Source: Spodoptera frugiperda (Eukaryota; Arthropoda; Insecta; Lepidoptera; Noctuidae). Taken from it: DNA of 64,000 nt. The position numbers and the translations under genes were made by a program. This document shows positions 46,651 to 57,600 of the stretch, one piece after another. The stretch is taken from positions 11,166,001 to 11,230,000 of the forward strand of contig NC_064214.1 in assembly GCF_023101765.2 (NCBI RefSeq). The letters are read 5' to 3'. Numbering within the stretch: the first letter of the stretch is position 1; each line of letters opens with the position of its first letter. Under the pieces are notes generated by a model. That model saw nothing but the letters and a program-made list of their open reading frames with translations, had not been told where the DNA came from and searched no databases.

Positions 46651-48791
46651 CAGTCCCATTGTAATGCCTTGAAAGCCCCTAATCACCACCTATACCCATA
46701 TAATTGTTTACCACATCAGTATTTAGTATCGTTACTCCAACGTACTTGAATTCTGGATCTCACGATGAACACCGACCGTCGTTCAGTAGCACCGACTGTG
46801 CAAACTATGTAACATAGGTATAAGTGGTGAGAATTTTTTGGGTGGTATAAGTGGTAAAATCTTTTCGGAAATATTAACAATTAATGTACTGTATGGTATT
46901 ATAAGGTAAAATTTTCAAATACACCTGCGTCATAAAAAATTGTACGTAGACAGAAGACGAAATGATGAACGATTATCACCTTTATAATTTTGTTACGTTC
47001 CCTGAGATAGCAAACAGTCGCCCACGCGTCCATTGATGCAATACGGCCATCTTAATTTAAACCAAATATTTATCCGAGTTCTATTTTAGTAAACCTATTA
47101 TAAGCAAGTCCGGAAAACGTGAAGGAAATTTTTGCGATAAATAAATATTATGATGATGGTAAGATCCATTTATAAAGTGTTTATTGCAATTTATTTCAAA
47201 ACAGTTTCTTATAAGAACGTTTATATTTTTTATGTTAAAATATTGAATATTTCTATATTCAACTAATTCAAAATCAAATGCTAATAGTACCAATGCAATA
47301 CTTATACATGTCCAGTCCAAATGCATGTTGCATGTTATGTTAGCTACAAAAGTATACAAAGATCGTAGTCGGTGGCAATATTTAGTTTCCGCTACCCCAG
47401 GACCTATGGAAAGATGCGTAAGTATTTCTTTAAGTATAGATAATGTATAATGTAATCCACATTACCTTACCTTACCTTACCTTACCCTTATCTTATTCCT
47501 TAAGTCAGTGCCAGTTAGTATGAGACTGCTTTAAACGATCAAAGTAATCAAAAAGAGGAGAGGGCCAAACGCGCTCTGCGTTTGGGATGGAGTATAGTTT
47601 AGCCGTTCTTGGCATCAGGCTACTCAAAACTTGATTTTAATATTTCGAAAAGAACGTAAATCTTTCATTATTACCAAGTCGCAATCACAGTTTTTGTCTA
47701 GGAATTCATGTTACTCCTACATTCCTGAAAACTGATTTATGAATTACACAATCATAAATAAATCCCCGAAACATATTTTATTTGTAAAAGAAAATGTTCA
47801 CGAGCAAGTGAACATGAACATTGGACAGCAATAATAAAAATACAAAACAAAATTTATTTGAAATACGGATATTTATTTATTTTTTCATAAAAATTCTAAA
47901 TTCAATAATGTGTTTAAACATGTAACATTTACATATATGCATTTATACAAAGATGTATGCAATGTTAGTGATATTTTAATACTAAAATTGGAGCGTAACA
48001 GACTTCCGATGCCAATGAACGTGACAATCACATAATTATTACACTTACAAAATAATATTTACCAAGTATTGTCAAATGTAATGTTTATTAGGTTTATTGA
48101 GTCAATACGAATTGTTAGTTATCATATTATTTGATGAGAATATAATGAATACTGTGCGCTTTTCTTTTAAACTAGCTCGAATCGTCGTATCTTCATAAAC
48201 AGTTATTGATTACAGATTTTTTTTTCATTATTACATTATAATATTATCTTTTTTTTATTAAGTACACGAAAAGTAATACTGATATATTTTGGTTTATGTA
48301 GATATCACACGATCCCATCAATATAGTAGCTTCCCTTTACGTTCGAGTTGCAACTATTTACAAATGTATGACCAATAATGATTCTGTAATAATGAAATTG
48401 TAATTGAACATAACATAATGAACCAATAATGTAACATTTTTGTGGGCATCGCTGTTTTTTCCAAAATATATAGTTGGAAAAGCTCTATTCAACGCAGTAA
48501 TGCACATATTATGTATAACTTGTATATTTCTATTTTATCGTGGACAAAGAATGTTATAAATCTAATTCAATTGTTTTATTTCAATTATTATTGCGCACAT
48601 TAATACATTGAATAGATTACTACAATTATTTATTTGAGATAATAAATAACAAAATAAATATTGTAATAATTATTGTTGTTTTCTATTACGCTATAGTTAT
48701 ACAGATTCAGTCAACTCGGAAATGTAAATTAGAAATAAAAGTTTTTTTCTATATATTATAATAAGACGAGTAAATATATAATTAATTAATA

Positions 48792-49178
48792 TACAACGTG
48801 TAACAAAAAGGGGTATACATATCAAGTACACGGCTTCTAGATAACATAACAAACGATACGGTAAGGGTTTTTTAAACTAATTTTTTCATGGTACCAAGTT
48901 ATGAATTTTTCAAATCGCGCCGCCGCGTTATTCAAAATTAGGTAGACAGGTACTAGGCGATCAGATTGACAGAATAAATGTTTCGTAATATTAGCGAGTG
49001 ACCCCTGTAGTGTTGTGACATGTTTGTATGATTTAAAATCAAGAACCATGCGATACCAAGTATTTGGTACCAATTTTTTTTTAAACGTATTTTAAGCTGA
49101 AACTTCGTGTAGAGACTCTATTCAACCTGTATTCATCAGCGCTTCTTGATGTATATGGGTATTTTGTTACACGTTGTA
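48792..49178. mobile_element. Family E MITE, copy 2 (387 bp)
   Basis: Same ends and interior as the 25.87-kb copy, with small indels. Flanked by TA on both sides. Confidence 0.85.
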
Positions 49179-51185
49179 TATTATTGAGATTTGGACTAGA
49201 CAAACCACATTCTCTATCTACAGATATGTAATCCATGATAAATGCTAAGATTTAGAAAATCTATGTCCCGTGTCGGTTAGTGATGTGCCTACCTACACAC
49301 CGTGTGCATTTTCAACGTCATCAAATATCTATTTACTGGTAGAATTCTTAAAGGACATTAAAAATTTCAGAAAATTCCATTAAAAACTATACAACTGTCA
49401 AAAATAGAGGTTACAAAAAGGAAAATCCGTTATTTATAAAAGTTTAGGAATGGAATAAGAAAATAAAGTTATCAGAGGTGCACTTAATAGAATCATTATA
49501 ATAATATAATTATTATTTAATTAATGCTATTGAAAATGTACACATTATTAAAATGTTATTATTTATGTGACGACTTTCAAACGTGTTTTGAGTTTTGGAC
49601 TGTGATATTTTTTATTATTATTATTATATTTTTTTATAATAATTATTATGTTAATAAATCAACGAGCCGTTATTGTTATTCGCCGTAATATAGCCTTAAC
49701 AAATTATTTTTGAGCACTAGGGCCTTAACATGGAAGGTATTTACTTTTATTATAAACAACAAAATATTCAATAAAATAGTTGTATGACTAACGTAAATAA
49801 AATTTTCTATGTTATAACAAATACGGTGTGAAATGTTAACCGCTGTTATATTTTTGCTTGTAACATAACATTTATTATTATTAACAATTATAACATCGGA
49901 TTTATTAAACAGATAGACACGACAATTATGATGTTACGTCATCTTTATAACAATATCACAATTTTCAATAATATACAAAAAGATATTGGAGATTATAGAT
50001 TATACTTCAAACAGGCCAAGCTTATTAAAGTAATAGCAAATACTGTGATATACACATTTAACATATACTTATTGTTATGTACATACATATCTGTTTATAT
50101 AATGGATCACATACATATAATATAGGTCACTCAAAACGGGACACGTAAAATAATCATTATTATTTTTTTAAAGATGACAATATACCGCACATTTTATCCA
50201 TTATGTTACGCGATACTTTTTGAGGTAACATTTATTTAATATATTTAATTTTAACGGACAAGTCTATAACATTCATAGAATACACAGATATTTCAACACC
50301 AATATTATTTTGTCAGATTCATATGACGTACAAAGTAAATCAAAACACACGATTTCCTCTGTAGATTGACTATATTTATCGCGGAAGCCATTAGTATTAA
50401 ACGTTGCGTTGGAATAAAGATATATGCTTCAAGATAACTTTATATCTAATTCTATATTTAAGTACACACGTCAAAAAGCATCGCGTAAAGGATTTCAAGA
50501 ACGAACGACGGCTATGACTATATTATTAATTCCATTTTATATAACACTCATCACCTAAACGAACATGCTTTATAAACTTCGCATTATTCTATACACCACG
50601 CATTTACTGAAAGGAAAATATAAACGCATACCTCTTAGCACTCAGGAAATATCCTCAACACTTTTACACATTACCGACTCGACAGAAGCATTGAAACCAA
50701 TAAAAGGAAATAATTTACATAAGGCCATATATCTTACTGTACATGTACACGTATAACGAGTAGATGATTAATTAGATAAATAATTATGTTGCATTTTTAA
50801 TATTAATGTTTAAGGATTAATTCATCCGTATTTACGACAGTTTGGTCCATATAAATATTATTACATAAATCGTGGGTCAACGATGCGTTCGCGAATTTAG
50901 GTACCCAGCGAGAGAAGTTGGGCTGTCTGATTTAGGAAAGAACACTTCGCGACTGAGCAATAAAGAATTAAAAGAGCGAAGTTAATAAAATTGTGGAGCG
51001 CTAAGGGCTTTGTTATCGTCATATAATGGAAGTTAAAAGTGTCTCTTGGATAGGAAAGTGTATGTAGCTGGATGCCTAAGTCGCGTCCGCCGCGGCGCCC
51101 GGCCGCCTACGGTCAGTCTTTTCGGCTAATGTTTACGAATTTGTGCAAAATATTCTACTATCCGCGTAACTTAACAAAGATAAAT

Positions 51186-51463
51186 TTTATTTACAAAACA
51201 CATCTCCGTCGAGATTGTACGAAACAAAACGAACGAGCACTGACCGGGAGCCGCCAGAGCGCCGATGTCACTTCCAAACTCCGTTGCAGTGGCTTCGTCT
51301 CTTTCGTACGCATCGTGCAGAACATGATTCTGTCTCGTTTGCGCACATTAAACTGTTTTGAAATACTAAGGGACATCACAACCGGATCAATCAGTCCAGT
51401 CGCAGTCTTGGAGTTGGTAGGTTGTGTAGAATGTTGTGGCACGTGGGATTTTGATTAAGTGGT
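51186..51463 (-). other. unc-13: Probable unc-13 3' UTR with AATAAA poly(A) signal
   Basis: The stretch directly after the unc-13 stop has a moderate GC content unlike the AT-rich DNA beyond it. An AATAAA hexamer lies at 51,191-51,186 on the minus strand, about 270 bases after the stop. Several further AATAAA motifs occur to the left, so longer 3' ends are possible. Transcript data would decide. Confidence 0.5.
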
Positions 51464-51637
51464 TCACGCTGGGCCTGGCGCACCAGCTGGTGCCTCAGTC
51501 CTCATTTCAGACTTGAGCTTGACGAACTCCCGAGCGACTTCATCATTGTGCCTTTGAGAAAGTATTCTTAGTATCGTCCAGCCAGTCTCGTCCATTTTGA
51601 TTCGGGTGCCTAGAGGCAGCCAGCACGCGATGGCACC
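51464..51637 (-). CDS. unc-13: unc-13 terminal coding exon w17
   Basis: 174 bp, 57 codons plus the TGA stop. It encodes GAIACWLPLGTRIKMDETG, WTILRILSQRHNDEVAREF and a Pro/Ala-rich tail. The acceptor is TTTCCAG. Confidence 0.96.
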   Translation of the reverse strand, partial: GAIACWLPLGTRIKMDETGWTILRILSQRHNDEVAREFVKLKSEMRTEAPAGAPGPA

Positions 51638-54600
51638 CTGGAAATTTATTAAGAAACGTTGAATAACTGATTATCTTAAATCTCTTGATGTCAATGCGAT
51701 ATCATAAACAATCAACATATTCTAGGAAATACAATCCGGGTCTTTTCAAGGTCAGAGTAAATAGGTACTTTCTAAATCTGTGTACTCCATCCTCGGCCAC
51801 ATCTTCGCTTCGCCATCCTGACAGTAAGCGGGTTGGTGGCCAAACGCAGACATATCAACGTTAAAAGGAAAATAGGAAATCACAATACCTGTTCAACGAT
51901 TTCGGTCATTCGCATGATAGCGACGCCGACCAGCCTGTCCTCGCGTGCGAAGCAGTAGTCACGAACACACACGTGCAGCTCGAACAGGTCCAGCTGCTCC
52001 GTGTTGCTCACCATGCTGAAAATTGTAGACATACCATCAATAATTATGTCCCAGCAAAACATTGTTTAAGTGGCAGATGTAAGTAAGTCTTCCACGAATA
52101 GTATTTTTTTAAATGTTATAAGCCGCTAAACGAGTATACGGATCATTTGATGGTAAGCAATCACCGCCGCTCATGGACACCCGAAACAACAGAGGCGTTA
52201 CAAGTGCGTTGCCGGCCTTTTGGAGGTTGGGAATTTAAGGGTTGTTCGGAATCTTTTTCTGGATTGGAATTGGCCTCCGGTAACCTCACTCATATAACGA
52301 AACATAACACAAGCGTCGTTCGACGCCGGTTTTCTGTGAGGCCGTGGTATTACTTCGGTCGAGCCAGCCCATTCGTGTCGAAACATAGCTCTCCTCCACT
52401 TAAAGTTCGTAAATGGACGAAGGTCTCCCAAAACGTTGAAACAACTATTCCAAAAATTATTAGCAAATTGGAAATATACTTACAAGTGGAAAGTCTCATT
52501 AAACTTGGGACTCCAATTGTTACTCTTGGACTTGGTGGCGAATTTCCTCTTCTTCTCCGCGAGGTGTGGACCGATCAGATTAACCTCGATGAACGGACGG
52601 AACATACCGCTTTGGATCACCCACTTCAGATCGTTGGCTGCTACCACTGTAAGCGACATTGTGGAATAATTAGTATCTCGTCTAACTTATGAACAAGATT
52701 ATTATCGAAAAACAGTAAAGAAATCCTTATTAACCACTCTTAAATCTTCAATTAGGTGTCTCTCTTACCTTTCACCGTGATCTTATGTTCTCCAGTGTTG
52801 GGATGCGTGAAAAGATCCACTTGGAGTGACACCTCACCCACGCTTCCCTCTTCCACGACTGCAGCGTCTCAAGAAATCAGAACATTAAAATGTAGCAGAA
52901 CAATGGAAAGGTAGAAAGAATAGTTTAAAAAAACTACATACTATTGAGCTATATAATAGTATGTCTTTTTTTAATTGTATGCTGACTGCTGAAGAATTTT
53001 TAATTTTATTTAAAGAAATTGATCGCAAAAGGACTCGAAAGGAGAAAAAGAAGAACGAAGAGTGTCTATAGGGTTCAAAATAAGTTAATGTAAGTCTAAG
53101 TTATTTAATTCTATTACCTTGATTCTGCTGACAGCTAACAAAGGTCCTGATGAGCGTATCAGTAGTTTGTGTGTACAAGCTGAGAGCATATCTCAAGGAT
53201 TGCAGCTCTGGACTCTTCTCTAAGAAGGCCTTCTTGAGTCCATTGCCTCCTGCGTGGAAGTATAGCTTGATGGTGTCCAAAGCCGCGTCCAGAACTCCAC
53301 ACTGCTTTGGTGTCAAACTCTTCTCAGCTGACAGATGCTATGGAAAAAGATGATAGACGTTAATAATGGGATTTGCATTAAAAGTCAATTCTCGTTTTAT
53401 GGGTTTAAATGACTTGTGTGATTCTGGAACATAACAGACAGAGTCAAGGTATTTCACTATATCACTGGAACAGCGAATTAAGCATAAACATGAATGCTCT
53501 CTTAGGACATTTTAAAAATAATGTTATTATTTTTGTATCTTTTAGATGACTTACCTCTTTCGAGATGTCCATGACGCCAGACAGTGCATGCTTGACGTCC
53601 TGCTTGCCCACAGTGCTCTTGAACAACTGTGTCATGTCCTCGATCTTTGCATTCGCTGCCAAGTTCTTAGCGTTGTTCGTCAAATTCTTCAACATCATCT
53701 ATATCAAGAGAGATAAGTATATTAGTATTGGTTTCTGGAGTAAAACTTTCATTTTTCTATTTTGCTATTATTATCAACGAGCGTTTGGGTTTATATGGAC
53801 ATGAATAGTAGACTTAAATATAATTCAAAATTGAATATAGTAGTATACGAAATTTTACCGTCTTATCAGTCATAGGCGGGAGCACAACAGTCTTTTCTAA
53901 TATCTTCATCACAATCTTCCACAATTCCTTTAGTAGTCGTTTAAGAACAGTCTTTTCACAGGATTCCGCGTACATTGTGAGAGAGCCATCCTGGATGCAC
54001 AAACAGAAAATCAGTTAGTAATCAAATATTTTATTAGAACTATTGGCACTAGTAAAGTGGAATGCCGCAAGGTTGCATTTTAGGTCCTTTCTACATTTCT
54101 GTAACAAATTTTCAGTCGTTTTCATACGCAATACTAATAATTCTCCTCTAATAATATCTTCTGATTTATTTCGTTGCGGGATCCAAGACAGTCATTCATA
54201 TCCCTGGGACGCACCGGACTCCAGTGTTCCGGTGTTTTCATGGTTGTATCTACTGTAGATCCTGGCTTACGGTATGGGAGGTTGTGGCGGGCTTGTCCCA
54301 TACTAAAAATACTATATATTTTTTTTCTAATACTATAGTTTTCTTACCAAAATATCCATGAGTGGTCGTAGCACTTCATCAGCCTCGTGGTGAACGGGAG
54401 GCTGTTGTTGACCAGGTGCTGCACCGCCTCCAACCTTTTGCAGTAGTTCTCCTAGCTCCTTCACACTGGCTGTGATTCGAGTCTCCAAGCTAAAATAGAA
54501 ATATAAATAAATATTACGTTCAACGTTTTATTCGGAATACGTAATCTTATTAACTGTTTGAAGTTTATTAAGTGATTATACTAGACTATTTTTAGAGGCA

Positions 54601-57600
54601 ACATGTGACACTTGACATTTTCTACAAAGCTACGCAACAATAATATTGAGCAACAATTGCAAGTAAAATGTTGCTAAGTAAATACAAGACTTTGGTCAGT
54701 TAGGGTAAAGTCACTAGGTCATTCTATTTCCAGTTCACTGTCCGTCAGTAACAGTAAAAATATTAAAGACGCATAATTTTTTGTCGTATAAAAAATGCGA
54801 GTCAAATGTTGCTAAATGAATACGAGGCTTTTGTCAGTTAAGGTAAAGACTCTAGGTCATTCTATCTCCAGTTCACTGAAATTAGGTTCTAACCCTATTA
54901 CCCATTTTACCTGTTAGCAAACATAGACGCCAGATCATCTAACGTCCCGTTGAGTCTATTCTGCAGATCCTTCAGGATGTCAGCAGCGTCTCGCTCCAGC
55001 TTGGGACCTCCCATAGACTCGAACATCTTCTCCAATTGTACTCTCAACTGTTGGATGTTGTTCATCAAGATGCATGCCTGTAATGGGATATTATTGTTAT
55101 TGCTTTATAATTAATGTGGTATGAGTTTTGGATTATATTGTATTAAAGTCATATTTTATTCTTGACTTTGTATTTTGACATTCAGAACACTTTTTTATGT
55201 AATAAGCCGGTAAATGAGCAGACGGATCACCTGATGGTAAGTAATCGCCGCCGCCCATGGACATCCGAAACACCAGAGGCGTTACAAGTGCGTTACCGGT
55301 CTTTTGGGGGTTAGGAAATTAAGGATTGTTGGGGAATCGGGGTTGGGAAGATTGGGAAGAGGAGGTAATGGGGGTATTGTTAAACTGATCATGGTCACAA
55401 GTAGTATGCCTTTGTTTCAGTTGTCCCGAAGTCCTTTGAATTGTCTACTCCTTTTCAATTTCTATGAATTTTGAATTAGACATGTAAGGCTGACTGACTG
55501 TCATTAAATTTAACGTACCACTCGTTCCTCCTTAAGGTGTTCGGGGAACTCCTTCTTCACGATGTCGGCGTAAGCCACAAGGACCTTGACGATGGTCTTG
55601 GCGAATCTCTTCATGTATCGCTTCCAGATTTCAGGGTCTGGGCACTCGAGTTTGGAGACCACGTCGAAGCATTGCGTTAGTTGGGTGAAGACGTCTACCA
55701 CTGAGCAACTGAATAGGGCGTGCTCGCTTGATTGTTGGAACTGAAATAAAATCATGTTTTATTTTGTAACTGTTTCAGTAAAGTAGTAGCAAGGTTTTGG
55801 TCATAACTCATTGCAGATAGAGGATGTATGAAATTAGTATTCAAGATACAGAGGCATATAAAAATGCTAATGCTCTAATTGATGAATAACTTGAACTTAA
55901 TATATTCTTAATGCCTGTTTACTATGTGTTAACTTACCCCATCTTTCTTATCCCTGTTGAATGCTCCGTTGAGATATTCTAAAGAGACGTCATCGTTCTC
56001 GTTGAGCCACTGCATCACGAATGGTTCAAACCACGCCGGGTACTCTGGCACAGCTCCACAGTATGGCGGCACGTCTTTTACGTAGTTTGTGTGAAGCCAT
56101 TTTACCTGTTGAAGAAGTTATCAAACGATCGAAACGATATCATGACAAAAAGATAGAGTAATGACATTTAAAACATTCAGCAAGAAGATTAACATGAAGT
56201 TTATCAATTAATTTCAAGTGTTTCGGACTTCCAACTATCAATAATAGCTAAGCCTTTTAAAAGTAGATTTTTTGAAGTATAAGTATAAGATAAGGGTCAT
56301 AAAACTCACCTTGAAGTGCAAGTTCATGTAAGCCGAAGACTTGCAAAGCCGATGTTGTTCATGTTCTTCCAAGGCATACTTCATGTCTACAGCGAATAAG
56401 GACCACATCGTCGCCGCTGATAGCTGTAAGGCAAATAAATAAATGAATCAATCAGTTACTAATCCACTGGTGGGTAAAGATATCTTTTTCGAGCGGGGAA
56501 GTTTTAAACATGGATTGCCACTCTTGTCAGATTGTCAGACTTATGATTTAAAAGGATCAATATAAAGTGGAGTTTCTTTAGGATTATTTTCATCTTTTGT
56601 TAGTGATGAAGGTGCGATCATGGACATTTGTCAATCTAAGGATTTCCATTTTAAAAATGGCTATATGAGATACTTTGACCGTTTTTTTACCATGACTGAC
56701 TAAAGAACATAGGTACTGAAGTCCATACATTATTTATTTATTTTCAGCCATGGTCATCCAACTGCAGGGCAAAGGCCTCCCTACCCTCCTTCCACTCGTC
56801 TCTATGCAGAGCTTTCTGTGGCCAATCCTTTTCAAAGTCCATACATACCTGACCAATATTCAATTCTTGAGGGAACTGGTTGAGAACAGGCGCGTAACTA
56901 TTCCTATCTTCCTCTATCACAGATACGATGAGAGCAATCAGTTTGTGCCAGAAATCCACAGACTCCAGCTGAGGACCGTGGTCTGCAGGATCACGCTTCG
57001 CTTCATTTGGATCCACCTGTAAAATAGATTGTTTTAGGAGTGTGCCATTTTGTGTTTTGACTTTATACAAAGGGTCTCGAGTTTGACTCCGGGTCGGGCA
57101 AAGCATTACTGCGCTTTTCAGTTCAGTTCAGTTTTAAGAAATTTTCTCTGTAGTAGTACGGAGTCTGGATTTATGCCCAGAATATGACAATAGGGCCACC
57201 CCCTATTACATGGGACTTATATCACAAATGGTGAAAAATGGGTGTACATTGCTGTGTTTGAGTATATTTTTTATGACTTAATTATCATTATTTATGGCTT
57301 TACCTGGAACTCCCTGTTGTATAGCTCGTAACAATTCTCGAATAGAAACTGATATGTTGATCTAAGGCATGCCTTCACACAGTCTTTGACCACAGTGCTG
57401 GCGCGGGGCGGACTACTTAGCTCTTGAACCTAGAACAGAAAAAATAGTAACATGATTAACTACAAACAAATCTTCATTGCGATGTATTAAAGCTTTCATT
57501 TATCTTTTTTTTTTTGTATAAAGAAAGATACTAAATCTTTTATGATGGATACAAAAGATTGTTCTCTAAGCACGCACTAGGAAACAATGCTTTTTGCTGT

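Larger units (their letters stand above)
42810..51160. other. Intergenic region between the costars-type gene and unc-13
   Basis: About 8.4 kb. It holds the 11-bp array, a family E MITE, family A and B copies and a (TTACC)n run at 47,463-47,486. The rest (notably 46,660-48,790 and 49,180-51,160) is strongly AT-rich with no recognised gene. Confidence 0.55.

Noticed and set aside
47463..47490. (TTACC)n run as telomeric repeat
   Set aside because: Only about five units, and neither strand reads TTAGG; an ordinary microsatellite.
48837..49073. 78-codon minus-strand ORF inside a MITE
   Set aside because: The other copy at 25.9 kb does not preserve the frame, so it is not a transposase remnant I can support.
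51072..51458. 128-codon plus-strand ORF
   Set aside because: It is antisense to the probable unc-13 3' UTR and has no recognisable motif or splice context.
52147..52692. 181-codon plus-strand ORF, the longest in the window
   Set aside because: It is a chance fusion of a family B repeat with the antisense of unc-13 exon w15; no homology in its own frame.
56744..56848. Extension of unc-13 exon w5 past its donor
   Set aside because: The extra codons come entirely from the inserted LINE fragment and target duplication; homology ends at NIGQ exactly at the GT donor.
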